Positions 38,543-51,215 of a stretch of DNA of 64,000 nt are shown piece after piece. The notes under the pieces are model-generated. The model did no database searches, was not told the origin of the DNA, and worked only from the letters and a program-made list of their open reading frames with translations. The position numbers and the translations under genes are program-made. Origin of the DNA: Amycolatopsis benzoatilytica AK 16/65 (GTDB lineage: Bacteria; Actinomycetota; Actinomycetes; Mycobacteriales; Pseudonocardiaceae); NCBI RefSeq assembly GCF_000383915.1, contig NZ_KB912942.1:876506-940505 (forward strand), given 5' to 3'. Each line of letters starts with the position of its first letter. The first letter of the stretch is position 1.

Positions 38543-39139
38543 TTGTCGTCACGCCCGCGTGACGCGGCGGAGCCGGCGGGAGAGCGCGAGCTGCTGTCCG
38601 CTGGCGATGTCGCGCGCACGATCGCGAGGATGGCCCACCAGGTCATCGAGAAGACCGCTCTCGGAGCCGGTCCGCCCGAGGAGTACCCGGTACTGCTCGG
38701 CATCCCCACCCGCGGCACTCCGCTGGCCGCCCGCCTCGCCGGCAAGATCGGCGAGTTCGCCGGGGTCGAGCCGCCGCACGGGGCCCTTGACATCACCCTG
38801 TACCGCGACGATCTCCGCCGCCGTCCGCCGCGCGCGCTCGAACAGACGCAGCTGCCGCCGGGCGGGATCGACAACCGGGTCGTCATCCTCGTCGACGACG
38901 TGCTGTTCTCCGGCCGCACCATCCGCGCCGCCCTCGACGCCTTGCGCGACCACGGCCGTCCGCGTGCCGTGCAGCTCGCCGTGCTCGTCGACCGGGGCCA
39001 CCGCGAGCTGCCGATCCGCGCCGACTACGTCGGCAAGAACGTTCCTACCGCGCGCGCCGAGGGCGTCTTCGTGCTGCTGTCCGAAACAGACGGCCGGGAC
39101 ACGGTGCTGCTGCGCGCACCAGAAGGAGAAACCCGGTGA
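38543..39139 (+). CDS. pyrR: Bifunctional pyr operon regulator / uracil phosphoribosyltransferase PyrR
   Basis: A 198-residue PRTase-fold RNA-binding regulator. Sequence: [53 protein letters not shown], and the PRPP-binding loop [23 protein letters not shown] 38543 is chosen because a near-perfect AAGGAGGT lies 5 bases upstream. It binds the leader hairpin in response to uridine nucleotides and so should control the pyrR-pyrF operon. Overlaps pyrB by GTGA. Confidence 0.95.
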   Translation: MSSRPRDAAEPAGERELLSAGDVARTIARMAHQVIEKTALGAGPPEEYPVLLGIPTRGTPLAARLAGKIGEFAGVEPPHGALDITLYRDDLRRRPPRALEQTQLPPGGIDNRVVILVDDVLFSGRTIRAALDALRDHGRPRAVQLAVLVDRGHRELPIRADYVGKNVPTARAEGVFVLLSETDGRDTVLLRAPEGETR

Positions 39140-40083
39140 AGCACCTGCTCGCCACCGACGGGCTCGACGCGGACACCGCGACCGCGGTACTCGACACGGC
39201 GGACGAACTGAAGCACACGCTGCTCGGCCGTGAGGTCAAGAAGCTGCCGACGCTGCGCGGCCGCACGGTGATCACGCTGTTCTACGAAAACTCCACGCGG
39301 ACCCGGGTTTCCTTCGAAATCGCCGGCAAGTGGATGAGCGCGGACGTGGTCAACGTCTCCGCGTCCAGCTCCTCGGTCAACAAGGGCGAATCGCTGCGCG
39401 ACACCGCGTTGACCCTCGCCGCGGCGGGCGCCGACTGCGTGATCATCCGGCACCCGGCCTCGGGCGCGGCGCACCGGCTGTCCGGCTGGCTCGCCGAGCC
39501 GGGCACCGCGGTCGTCAACGCGGGCGACGGGATGCACGAGCACCCCACCCAGGCGCTGCTCGACGCGGCGACGCTGCGCGAACGGCTCGGTTCGCTGCAG
39601 GACCGGCGCGTCGCGATCGTCGGCGACGTACTGCACAGCCGGGTCGCGCGGTCGAACATCCACCTGCTCAGCACCCTCGGTGCGGAGGTGGTGCTGGTCG
39701 CGCCGCCGACGCTGCTGCCGGTCGGCGTGGAGAAGCTGCCGGTGACCGTCTCGCACGATCTCGATGCCGAGCTGCCCGCCCTGGACGCGGTGATGATGCT
39801 GCGCGTCCAGGCCGAGCGGATGACGGGCGGCGGCCCTGGGCAGAGCTTTTTCCCGTCCGCGCGCGAATACTCGATTTCCTACGGCCTCAACGCGCGCCGG
39901 CAGGCGCTGCTGCCCGACCACGCGGTCGTGCTGCACCCGGGCCCGATGCTGCGAGGCATGGAAATCGCTTCCGCGGTCGCGGATTCCGCCGCCTCGGCCA
40001 TTACCGAACAGGTCCGCAACGGCGTGCACGTGCGCATGGCGGTCCTCTACCACCTCCTGGCCAGTGAAGGAGCCGCCGCGTGA
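39136..40083 (+). CDS. pyrB: Aspartate carbamoyltransferase catalytic subunit
   Basis: Carbamoyl phosphate plus aspartate to carbamoyl-aspartate. 315 residues: carbamoyl-phosphate loop [52 protein letters not shown], and the C-terminal [20 protein letters not shown]. No pyrI regulatory subunit follows, as is normal in actinobacteria. The GTG start overlaps the pyrR stop, and the gene end overlaps the pyrC start. Confidence 0.96.
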   Translation: MKHLLATDGLDADTATAVLDTADELKHTLLGREVKKLPTLRGRTVITLFYENSTRTRVSFEIAGKWMSADVVNVSASSSSVNKGESLRDTALTLAAAGADCVIIRHPASGAAHRLSGWLAEPGTAVVNAGDGMHEHPTQALLDAATLRERLGSLQDRRVAIVGDVLHSRVARSNIHLLSTLGAEVVLVAPPTLLPVGVEKLPVTVSHDLDAELPALDAVMMLRVQAERMTGGGPGQSFFPSAREYSISYGLNARRQALLPDHAVVLHPGPMLRGMEIASAVADSAASAITEQVRNGVHVRMAVLYHLLASEGAAA

Positions 40084-41366
40084 GCCTGGTGATCAAGGGC
40101 GTCCGCCCGTACGGAGAAGGCGAACCGGTCGACGTCCTGGTCGAAGACGGCGTGATCGCCGCGATCGGCGAGGTGCGCGTGCCCGAGGGCGCCGAAGTGC
40201 TCGACGCGCAGGGCCAGGTCCTGCTGCCCGGGTTCGTCGACCTGCACACCCACCTGCGCGAGCCGGGGCGCGAAGACACCGAGACCATCGACACCGGTTC
40301 CGCCGCGGCAGCGCTCGGCGGCTACACCGCGGTGTTCGCCATGGCCAACACCGAACCGGTCGCCGACAACGCGCTGGTCACCGACCACGTGTGGCGGCGC
40401 GGCCAGGAGGTCGGCCTCGTCGACGTCCACCCGGTCGGTGCGGTCACCGTCGGGCTCAACGGCGAGAAGCTCGCCGAGCTGGGCACGATGGCCAAGGGCG
40501 CCGCGGCGGTCCGGGTCTTCTCGGACGACGGCGTGTGCGTCTCCGATCCGCTGCTGATGCGGCGAGCGCTGGAGTACTCGACCGCGCTCGATGCGGTGAT
40601 CGCCCAGCACGCCGAAGAACCGCGGCTCACCGTCGGCGCACAGGCGCACGAGGGCGAGCAGGCGACGCGGCTCGGCTACGCGGGCTGGCCGGCGGCGGCG
40701 GAGGAATCGATCGTCGCGCGGGACTGCCTGCTGGCGCTGCACGCGAACGCGCGGCTGCACGTCTGCCACGTGTCCACCTCGGGCACGGTCGACGTCCTGC
40801 GGTGGGCGAAGGAACGCGGCACCAAGGTTTCGGCCGAGGTCGCCCCGCACCACCTGCTGCTCACCGACGAGCGCCTGCAGACCTACGACCCGATCAACAA
40901 GGTCAACCCGCCGCTGCGCACCGGCGGCGACGCCGAGAAGCTCCGCGCCGCGCTGGCCGAGGGCGTCGTGGACTGCGTCGCCACCGACCACGCCCCGCAC
41001 GCCCCGCAGGACAAGGACACCGAGTGGGCCGCGGCCCGCCCGGGCATGCTCGGCCTGCAGACCGCGCTGTCGGTGGTCGTGGAGACGATGGTCAAACCGG
41101 GCCTGCTCGACTGGCGCGGGGTGGCCCGGGTGATGAGCGAGCGGCCCGCGGAGATCGGGAACCTGGCCGAGCACGGCCGTCCGATCGAGACCGGCGAACC
41201 GGCGAACCTGGCGCTGGTCGACCCGGCCGCCGAGTGGACGGTCCGCGGCGCCGAGCTGGCCAGCATCGCCGCGAACACCCCGTACGAGGGAATGCGGCTG
41301 CCCGGCGTGGTGACGGCGACCGTGCTGCGCGGGCGGATCACCGCGCGCGAGGGGAAGATCTGCTGA
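40080..41366 (+). CDS. pyrC: Dihydroorotase
   Basis: Cyclises carbamoyl-aspartate to dihydroorotate. 428-residue class I (allantoinase-like) amidohydrolase. Metal ligands are visible in [17 protein letters not shown] (HxH), in [15 protein letters not shown] (His) and [11 protein letters not shown], with the catalytic Asp in [23 protein letters not shown] 40080 overlaps pyrB. The stop overlaps the ATG of the following membrane protein (TGATG). Confidence 0.95.
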   Translation: MSLVIKGVRPYGEGEPVDVLVEDGVIAAIGEVRVPEGAEVLDAQGQVLLPGFVDLHTHLREPGREDTETIDTGSAAAALGGYTAVFAMANTEPVADNALVTDHVWRRGQEVGLVDVHPVGAVTVGLNGEKLAELGTMAKGAAAVRVFSDDGVCVSDPLLMRRALEYSTALDAVIAQHAEEPRLTVGAQAHEGEQATRLGYAGWPAAAEESIVARDCLLALHANARLHVCHVSTSGTVDVLRWAKERGTKVSAEVAPHHLLLTDERLQTYDPINKVNPPLRTGGDAEKLRAALAEGVVDCVATDHAPHAPQDKDTEWAAARPGMLGLQTALSVVVETMVKPGLLDWRGVARVMSERPAEIGNLAEHGRPIETGEPANLALVDPAAEWTVRGAELASIAANTPYEGMRLPGVVTATVLRGRITAREGKIC

Positions 41367-41929
41367 TGGAGCGGTTGCTGCTGACGCTGGGGATCGTCGC
41401 CTTCTTCCTGATCTGCCTGTGGGGCATGTGGCTGGGCTGGCGGCGCAAGGCGCGTTCGCAGAGCGCCCGGATCGCGCCGTTCCCGGAGATCCCCGCCGAC
41501 CCCGGCGAGTTCCAGCTGGAATCCACCGGCGTCTGCGTGGGCACCACCACCGCGGGCAACTGGCAGGACCGGGTGGTCACCCGCGGCGCCGGTCCGCGCT
41601 CGGGCGCGGTCTGGCGGCTGCACCCGGACGGAGTGACGGTGGAACGCGGCGGGCTGCCCGACTTCTGGATCCCGCGCGCCTCGATCACCGGGATCCGCCG
41701 CGACTCGCGGCTGGCCGGGAAAGTCACCGGCACCGACGTGCTGCTGGTGATCACCTGGCAGCTCGGCGACGTCTCGCTGGACACCGGGTTCCGCGGCGAC
41801 GATCTCGCCGACTATCCACAATGGATCAATGAGCTCTCCCCGGAGCCCGGGGGCGACGCCCCCGCCGGGGGCCAGGGGGTCCTTCCCCCGAAAGACACGG
41901 ATCACGACATCAAGGGAGGTGCCCAGTGA
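41366..41929 (+). CDS. Single-pass membrane protein embedded in the pyr operon
   Basis: A 187-residue protein with one N-terminal transmembrane helix (LLLTLGIVAFFLICLWGMWLGW, about residues 4-25) and a cytoplasmic domain (FQLESTGVCVGTTTAGNWQD ... WRLHPDGVTVERGGLPDFWI ... VLLVITWQLGDVSLDTGFRG) reminiscent of PH-like beta domains. Comparable proteins sit between pyrC and carA in related actinobacteria; function unknown. The last about 25 residues (PGGDAPAGGQGVLPPK ...) are encoded by a GC-rich inverted repeat (41845-41895) and look like a repeat captured by the 3' end. The stop overlaps carA. Confidence 0.8.
   Translation: MERLLLTLGIVAFFLICLWGMWLGWRRKARSQSARIAPFPEIPADPGEFQLESTGVCVGTTTAGNWQDRVVTRGAGPRSGAVWRLHPDGVTVERGGLPDFWIPRASITGIRRDSRLAGKVTGTDVLLVITWQLGDVSLDTGFRGDDLADYPQWINELSPEPGGDAPAGGQGVLPPKDTDHDIKGGAQ
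41845..41895. repeat. GC-rich repeat element forming the 3' end of the membrane-protein gene
   Basis: CCGGGGGCGACGCCCCCG is a short perfect hairpin, followed by a GGGGGCC / GGGTCCTTCCCCC pairing segment. It encodes the low-complexity tail of the preceding gene and ends about 30 bp before carA. It resembles a dispersed gene-end repeat I associate with Amycolatopsis and Streptomyces genomes, from memory only. Confidence 0.5.
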
Positions 41930-43052
41930 GCACCGGCACTCGCGGCCCCGCCGCCCTGGTTCTCGAAGACGGCCGGGTGTTCCGCGGCGCGGCCTACGGC
42001 GCGCGCGGGCGGACTCTGGGCGAAGCGGTCTTCTGCACCGGCATGACCGGCTACCAGGAGACGCTGACCGACCCGTCCTACCACCGGCAGATCGTGGTGC
42101 AGACCGCGCCGCAGATCGGCAACACCGGCTGGAACGACGAGGACGACGAATCGGCCCGGATCTGGGTTTCCGGTTACGTGGTGCGCGATCCCGCGCGCAC
42201 GCCGTCCAGCTGGCGTGCGAAGCGCACGCTGGACGAGGAACTGGTGCGCCAGGGCGTGGTCGGGATTTCCGAAGTGGACACCCGCACGCTGACCCGGCAC
42301 CTGCGCGAGCAGGGCGCGATGCGCGCCGGGGTGTTCTCCGGCGACGCGCTGGGCAGCGACGAGCAGATGGTCGCCGAGGTGCTCGCGAGCCCGCAGATGA
42401 AGGGCGCCGACCTGGCCGGCGAGGTCTCCACGGACCAGCCGTACGTGGTGGAAGCCCAGGGCGAGCGGCGTTTCCGGGTGGCCGCGCTGGATCTGGGCAT
42501 CAAGGCGAACACGCCGCGGCTGATGGCGCAGCGGGGCATCGAGGTGCACGTGCTGCCGTCGAGCACGACCGCGGAGCAGCTGCTGGCGCTCGGCCCGGAC
42601 GGGGTGTTCCTGTCCAACGGCCCGGGCGACCCGGCGACCACCGCGCACGCGACCGCGTTGACGAAATCGGTTCTGGAGCAACGGATTCCGCTGTTCGGCA
42701 TCTGCTTCGGCAACCAGATCCTGGGCCGCGCGCTCGGGCTGAACACCTACAAGATGCGCTACGGCCACCGCGGCATCAACATCCCGGTGATCGACGTGGC
42801 GACCGGCCGGGTCGCGATCACGGCGCAGAACCACGGGTTCGCCCTCGAAGGCGAGCCGGGCCAGCGCTTCGATTCCCCTTACGGGGCAGCGCAGATCAGC
42901 CATTACTGCCCGAACGACGACACCGTCGAGGGCGTGCGCGCGTTCGACGTGCCGGCGTTTTCCGTGCAGTACCACCCAGAAGCGGCGGCGGGTCCGCACG
43001 ACGCCGCGCCGCTGTTCGACGAGTTCGTTGACCTGATGGAGAAGAAGGCCTG

Positions 43053-43053
<1 letters not shown>
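41926..43053 (+). CDS. carA: Carbamoyl-phosphate synthase small (glutaminase) subunit
   Basis: Hydrolyses glutamine and channels ammonia to CarB. 375 residues: N-terminal CPSase_sm domain ([20 protein letters not shown]) and a class I glutamine amidotransferase. The nucleophile Cys is in [15 protein letters not shown], with QNHGFALE following and the His-x-Glu in [21 protein letters not shown] precedes GTG 41926, which overlaps the previous stop; the end overlaps carB (TGATG). Confidence 0.96.
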
Positions 43054-46366
<3,313 letters not shown>

Positions 46367-46370
<4 letters not shown>

Positions 46371-47209
46371 CCAAGCGGTTCGGGGCCCGGCTGGCCGAGG
46401 CAGTGGCCGCGCGCGGGCCGCTGTGCGCCGGGATCGACCCGCACCCGGGCCTGATCGAGGCGTGGGGCCTGCCGGTGGACGTGAGCGGTCTCGAACGGTT
46501 CGCGCTCACCGCGGCCGAAGCGCTCGGCGAAGTCGCGGCGATCGTCAAGCCGCAGTCGGCGTTCTTCGAGGCGTTCGGGTCCGCCGGCGTGGCGGTCCTC
46601 GAACGCGTCGTCGACGTCGCGCACGACGCCGGATCGCTTGTCCTGCTGGACGTCAAGCGCGGCGACATCGGCTCCACCATGGCCGCGTACACCGCGGCCT
46701 ACGTGGCCGACAAGGCGGCCTTCACCGCCGACGCGGCCACGGTGTCGCCGTACCTCGGCTTCGGAGCGCTGGAGGCAGCTGCCGCCGCGGCGCGCGAAGC
46801 GGGCAACGGTCTGTTCGTTTTGGCCCGTACGTCCAATCCGGAAGCGAACGCGTTGCAGCGCGCGCGACTGGAAGACGGCCGTACGGTCGCTCAGAGCGTC
46901 GTAGACGCCGCGGCGGCCCACAATGCGGGAGAGGAGCCGTACGGCGACGTAGGCGTGGTTGTAGGGGCCACTGTGGCTCCTGGGGAAGTCGACCTGGGCC
47001 AGCTCAACGGTCCGGTGCTCGCGCCCGGATTCGGGGCGCAGGGGGCAACTGAGGCGGATTTGCGGGCAGTGTTCGGAGAGAGCCTGCCCGGCCTGCTGCC
47101 GGCTTCGTCGCGTGACCTGCTGCGGCACGGGCCTGACCCGGACGCGTTACGCCGAGCAGCCCAAGAGGTGAACAGCCGGTTGGCGGGGCCGGGCGCGAAA
47201 GGCCAATAG
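46367..47209 (+). CDS. pyrF: Orotidine-5'-phosphate decarboxylase (type 2)
   Basis: Last step to UMP. 280 residues of the longer type found in actinobacteria: [18 protein letters not shown] at the start, [15 protein letters not shown], the catalytic [20 protein letters not shown] (Lys-Asp pair) and the phosphate-binding GATVAPGEV / [17 protein letters not shown] overlaps the carB stop. It ends the pyr operon; pyrD and pyrE are not in this window. Confidence 0.95.
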
Positions 47210-47263
47210 CAGGCCCCGGAAACGCGCTCCACCAGCCACCCCCGCATTGTGGCCCCTGCTCAG

Positions 47264-47290
47264 GGGTGGGTACCGTCGCGTCACCCACCC
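47264..47290. other. Small hairpin between pyrF and mihF
   Basis: GGGTGGG (47264-47270) and CCCACCC (47284-47290) pair around a 13-base loop. Could be a weak terminator for the pyr operon or a leader structure of mihF, whose start is 27 bp downstream. Confidence 0.4.
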
Positions 47291-47316
47291 AGATGTGAGA
47301 ACTACCGGAGGAAAAC

Positions 47317-47634
47317 GTGGCACTTCCCCAGCTGACAGAGGAACAGCGTGCTGCGGCGCTGGAGAAGGCCGCCGCCGCCCGCCGCATCCGTGCTGAGCTG
47401 AAGGAGCGGCTGAAGCGGGGCGGTACCACTCTGGTCGACGTGCTGAAGCAGGCCGAGGAGAACGAAGTCCTCGGCAAGATGAAGGTTTCGGCCCTGCTCG
47501 AGGCGCTCCCCGGCGTCGGCAAGGTCCGTGCCCAGCAGACGATGGAACGACTGGAGATCGCCCCCAGCCGCAGGCTCCGCGGTCTCGGCGACCGGCAGCG
47601 CAAGGCGCTGCTGGCCGAGTTCAGCGGCGAGTGA
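47317..47634 (+). CDS. mihF: Actinobacterial integration host factor (mIHF/sIHF)
   Basis: A 105-residue nucleoid-associated DNA-binding protein of the mycobacterial IHF type, unrelated to HU/IHF. The sequence is [40 protein letters not shown] and the helix-two-turn-helix core [20 protein letters not shown]. The conserved C-terminal [18 protein letters not shown] follows. It compacts DNA, stimulates recombination and in streptomycetes influences development. GGAGGA precedes GTG 47317; the stop overlaps gmk. Confidence 0.95.
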   Translation: MALPQLTEEQRAAALEKAAAARRIRAELKERLKRGGTTLVDVLKQAEENEVLGKMKVSALLEALPGVGKVRAQQTMERLEIAPSRRLRGLGDRQRKALLAEFSGE

Positions 47635-48302
47635 GCGGCGTCGGTCAGGACTACCCGGTGATCCGGGGCGCCGACCGCGGCAGTGAGCCGGTGGCGGGGG
47701 AAATCCTCCGCCCCCGGCTCACCGTCGTCTCTGGCCCCTCCGGTGTCGGGAAGTCGAGTGTGGTGGGACAGCTGCGCCGGCTCGAGCCGAACCTGTACTT
47801 CAGCGTTTCGGTGACGACGCGGGCGCCGCGGCCGGGCGAGATCGACGGAAACCATTACCACTTCGTGGATTCCGCCGAGTTCGACCGGATGGCGGCCGAG
47901 GGCAGGCTGCTGGAGTGGGCCGAGTTCGCGGGCAACCGGTACGGGACGCCGCGCGAGCCGGTGGAACAGGCGCTGGCGGCGGGCCGCCCGGCGATCCTGG
48001 AGATCGAACTGCAGGGCGCCCGGCAGGTCCGGATGGCGATGCCGGAAGCCCGGCTGGTCATGCTGATGCCGCCGTCCTGGGAAGAACTGGTCGGCAGGCT
48101 CACCGGGCGCGGCACCGAGAGCGAGGCCGCGGTGGCCGCCCGGCTGGCCGAGGCGGAACGCGAACTGGCCGCTGCCGGGGAGTTCGACGTGCGGTTGGTG
48201 AACGCCGACGTCGAGGTCGCCGCGCGGCAGTTGCTAGACTTGATTACCGGCGGTGGCGATTCTGCCGCCGATCGATGTGACGATACGGAGCAGCACGAGT
48301 GA
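47631..48302 (+). CDS. gmk: Guanylate kinase
   Basis: Phosphorylates GMP/dGMP. 223 residues: P-loop [21 protein letters not shown]-binding [20 protein letters not shown] and [14 protein letters not shown], and LILxLELQGA-type [13 protein letters not shown]. About 27 extra N-terminal residues precede the P-loop, as in other actinobacterial Gmk. GTG 47631 overlaps the mihF stop, and the end overlaps rpoZ. Confidence 0.95.
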   Translation: MSGVGQDYPVIRGADRGSEPVAGEILRPRLTVVSGPSGVGKSSVVGQLRRLEPNLYFSVSVTTRAPRPGEIDGNHYHFVDSAEFDRMAAEGRLLEWAEFAGNRYGTPREPVEQALAAGRPAILEIELQGARQVRMAMPEARLVMLMPPSWEELVGRLTGRGTESEAAVAARLAEAERELAAAGEFDVRLVNADVEVAARQLLDLITGGGDSAADRCDDTEQHE

Positions 48303-48568
48303 CTGTGCAACAGGCGACGCTGGAAGAGCTCGAAGGCATCACCAACCCGCCGATCGACGACCTGCTCGAGAAGGTCTCCTCGAAGTACGCGCTGGTGATC
48401 TACTCGGCCAAGCGGGCCCGGCAGATCAACGACTACTACGCGCAGCTGGGCGAGGGCCTGCTGGAGTACGTCGGTCCGCTGGTCGAGCCCGGTCCCCGGG
48501 AGAAGCCGCTGTCGATCGCGCTGCGCGAGATCCACGGCGGTCTGCTCGAGCACACCGAGGGTGAGTGA
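48299..48568 (+). CDS. rpoZ: RNA polymerase omega subunit
   Basis: An 89-residue assembly subunit of RNA polymerase. Characteristic segments are [39 protein letters not shown] and the C-terminal [20 protein letters not shown]. The GTG start overlaps gmk, and the last 8 bp overlap coaBC, continuing the mihF-gmk-rpoZ-coaBC operon order. Confidence 0.95.
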   Translation: MTVQQATLEELEGITNPPIDDLLEKVSSKYALVIYSAKRARQINDYYAQLGEGLLEYVGPLVEPGPREKPLSIALREIHGGLLEHTEGE

Positions 48569-49793
48569 CGCCAAGCCCAGGGTCGTCCTGGGGGTAGGCG
48601 GCGGCATCGCCGCCTACAAGGCGTGCGAGGTCCTGCGGGGCCTCACCGAATCCGGGCACGACGTCCGCGTCGTGCCCACCGAGGCAGCGCTGAACTTCGT
48701 CGGCGCGGCCACCTTCGAGGCGCTGTCGGGGAACCCGGTGCACACCGGGGTCTTCACCGAGGTGCCCGAGGTACAGCACGTGCGGGTCGGCAAGGAAGCC
48801 GACCTGGTGCTGGTCGTCCCGGCGACGGCGAACCTGCTGGCCAAGGCCGCGCACGGACTCGCCGACGACCTGCTGACGAACACCCTGCTCACCGCCCGGT
48901 GCCCGATCGCGTATTTCCCGGCGATGCACACCGAGATGTGGGAGCACCCGGCCACCCGCGACAACGTGGCGCTGCTGCGCTCGCGCGGAATGGTCGTCAC
49001 CGAGCCCGCGGCAGGACGGCTGACCGGCGTCGACACCGGCAAGGGCCGGCTCGCCGACCCGGCCGAGATCGTCGATCTGGCCCGGCTGCTGCTCGCCGCG
49101 CCGCGGGCGCTGCCGCGCGACCTCGAAGGCAAGCGGGTGGCGATCTCCGCGGGCGGCACCCGCGAGCCGCTCGATCCGGTCCGTTACCTGGGCAACCGGT
49201 CGTCCGGGAAGCAGGGCTTCGCGCTGGCCCGGGTCGCCGCGCAGCGCGGCGCCGAGGTGACCTTGGTGGCCGGGCACACCGACGAGCTGCCGACTCCGGC
49301 CGGCGCCACGGTGCAGCGGGTGTCCACCGCCGAGGAACTGCGCAAGGCGATGCACGCCGCGGCCGCGGACGCGGATGTCGTGGTGATGGCCGCCGCCGTC
49401 GCGGACTTCCGGCCCGCCGCGCAGGCCGGCCACAAGATCAAGAAGTCCGACGACGGTCCGGACCCGGTGATCACCCTCGACCGCAACGCCGACATCCTCG
49501 CCGAACTGGTCCGCGACCGGCGGCCGGGCCAGGTGGTGGTGGGCTTCGCCGCGGAAACCGGCGACGAGCAGGGCAGCGTCCTCGACCACGCCCGGGTCAA
49601 GCTGCGGCGCAAGGGCGCGGACCTGCTGGTGGTGAACGCGGTCGGCGACGGCAAGGCGTTCGGCACCGAGGACAACGCGGGATGGCTGCTCGCGGCGGAC
49701 GGAACCGAAGAGATTATCCCGACCGGGGCCAAGTCGCGGCTCGCGGCCACATTGTGGGACGCGGTAACGGCCCTGTTCGAACGTCGACTGTAG
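48561..49793 (+). CDS. coaBC: Bifunctional phosphopantothenoylcysteine decarboxylase / phosphopantothenate-cysteine ligase
   Basis: Two successive coenzyme A steps. 410 residues. CoaC half: [18 protein letters not shown] flavoprotein start, the catalytic His in [12 protein letters not shown], and [16 protein letters not shown] (PxMNxxMW-type motif). CoaB half from about residue 190: [32 protein letters not shown], and [10 protein letters not shown]. Overlaps rpoZ by 8 bp. Confidence 0.96.
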   Translation: MSDAKPRVVLGVGGGIAAYKACEVLRGLTESGHDVRVVPTEAALNFVGAATFEALSGNPVHTGVFTEVPEVQHVRVGKEADLVLVVPATANLLAKAAHGLADDLLTNTLLTARCPIAYFPAMHTEMWEHPATRDNVALLRSRGMVVTEPAAGRLTGVDTGKGRLADPAEIVDLARLLLAAPRALPRDLEGKRVAISAGGTREPLDPVRYLGNRSSGKQGFALARVAAQRGAEVTLVAGHTDELPTPAGATVQRVSTAEELRKAMHAAAADADVVVMAAAVADFRPAAQAGHKIKKSDDGPDPVITLDRNADILAELVRDRRPGQVVVGFAAETGDEQGSVLDHARVKLRRKGADLLVVNAVGDGKAFGTEDNAGWLLAADGTEEIIPTGAKSRLAATLWDAVTALFERRL

Positions 49794-49882
49794 CTATGGC
49801 CCCGCTGGGTAGTGTGGGTTGACAACAGGAGCGCCTGAACTCGCTGGGGCGCCGAAGCTTGACCGAGGGAAGTGACGAGGTC

Positions 49883-51091
49883 GTGTCTGCGTCCACGAAA
49901 AGGCTGTTCACGTCGGAATCGGTGACCGAGGGGCACCCCGACAAGATCTGTGACGCCATCAGCGACTCGATCCTCGACGGGCTGCTGAGCAAGGACCCGC
50001 GCAGCCGGGTCGCGGTCGAAACCCTCATCACCACCGGCCAGGTGCACGTCGCGGGCGAGGTGACCACCGAGGCGTACGCGGACATCCCCACCATCGTCCG
50101 GGACGTGATCCTCCGGATCGGCTACGACTCCTCGGCCAAGGGGTTCGACGGCAACTCGTGCGGCGTGAACGTCGCGATCGGGTCGCAGTCCCCGGACATC
50201 GCCCAGGGCGTCGACACCGCGTACGAGGCACGGGTGGAGGCCGGGTCTTCGCTCGAGGACGAGATCAACCGGCAGGGCGCGGGCGACCAGGGCCTGATGT
50301 TCGGCTACGCCTGCTCGGACACCCCGGAGCTGATGCCGCTGCCGATCGCGCTCGCGCACCGGCTCTCGCGCCGGCTGACCGGGGTGCGCAAGGACGGCGT
50401 GCTGCCCTACCTCCGCCCGGACGGCAAGACCCAGGTCACCATCGAGTACGACGGCGAGAAGCCGGTCCGGCTGGACACGGTCGTGGTGTCGACCCAGCAC
50501 GCGGACGGCATCGACCTGGAGCAGATGCTCGGCGTCGACGTGCGCAAGCACGTGGTGGAGCCGGAACTGGAAGGGCTCGGCCTGGACACGTCCGGCACCC
50601 GGCTGCTGGTGAACCCGACCGGGCGCTTCGTGATCGGCGGGCCGATGGGCGACGCTGGCCTGACCGGACGCAAGATCATCGTCGACACCTACGGCGGCAT
50701 GGCCCGCCACGGCGGCGGGGCGTTCTCCGGCAAGGACCCGTCCAAGGTGGACCGGTCGGCCGCGTACGCGATGCGCTGGGTCGCGAAGAACGTCGTGGCG
50801 GCGGGGCTGGCCGGACGGGTCGAGGTGCAGGTCGCGTACGCGATCGGCAAGGCCGCGCCGGTGGGGTTGTTCGTGGAGACGTTCGGGACCGAGACGGTCG
50901 ACCCGGCGAAGATCCAGACGGCGATCAACGAGGTGTTCGACCTGCGCCCGGCGGCGATCATCCGGGACCTGGACCTGTTGCGCCCGATTTACGCGCCGAC
51001 CGCGGCGTACGGGCACTTCGGCCGGCCGGATCTGGACCTGCCGTGGGAAAGCGTCGCGCGGGCCGAGGCGTTGCGGGCCGCAGTGGCCTGA
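49883..51091 (+). CDS. metK: S-adenosylmethionine synthetase
   Basis: Makes SAM from methionine and ATP. 402 residues: [20 protein letters not shown] at the N-terminus, [15 protein letters not shown] hexapeptide motif, and [20 protein letters not shown] with [17 protein letters not shown] prefer GTG 49883, which places the start 6 residues before [11 protein letters not shown] 49859 is in frame but lacks a ribosome-binding site. A consensus TTGACA lies at 49819-49824 but I find no matching -10. No SAM riboswitch is apparent in the 89-bp leader. Confidence 0.95.
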   Translation: MSASTKRLFTSESVTEGHPDKICDAISDSILDGLLSKDPRSRVAVETLITTGQVHVAGEVTTEAYADIPTIVRDVILRIGYDSSAKGFDGNSCGVNVAIGSQSPDIAQGVDTAYEARVEAGSSLEDEINRQGAGDQGLMFGYACSDTPELMPLPIALAHRLSRRLTGVRKDGVLPYLRPDGKTQVTIEYDGEKPVRLDTVVVSTQHADGIDLEQMLGVDVRKHVVEPELEGLGLDTSGTRLLVNPTGRFVIGGPMGDAGLTGRKIIVDTYGGMARHGGGAFSGKDPSKVDRSAAYAMRWVAKNVVAAGLAGRVEVQVAYAIGKAAPVGLFVETFGTETVDPAKIQTAINEVFDLRPAAIIRDLDLLRPIYAPTAAYGHFGRPDLDLPWESVARAEALRAAVA

Positions 51092-51119
51092 GGGGCCTCG
51101 CTCCCAGCCGAATCTTGGT

Positions 51120-51170
51120 CTGTGAAGGGCCCCTTGCCGGAATCAGATTCCGGCAAGGGGCCCTTCACAG
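51120..51170. terminator. Perfect 51-bp palindrome downstream of metK (repeat family member 3)
   Basis: Arms 51120-51144 and 51146-51170 are exact 25-bp reverse complements around a central A. The outer part is CTGTGAAGGGCCCC and the inner part CCGGAATC. It begins 28 bp after the metK stop. Lacks a T-run; likely a terminator-like or 3'-end stabilising hairpin. Confidence 0.8.
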
Positions 51171-51215
51171 CGTTCGGCGGCGGAACTGTCGGAGCGGTCT
51201 GGTAGAGATCTTCTG

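Noticed and set aside
49794..49882. Possible SAM riboswitch upstream of metK
   Set aside because: The leader is only 89 bp and lacks the conserved SAM-I or SAM-II helices; only a TTGACA without a matching -10 is visible.
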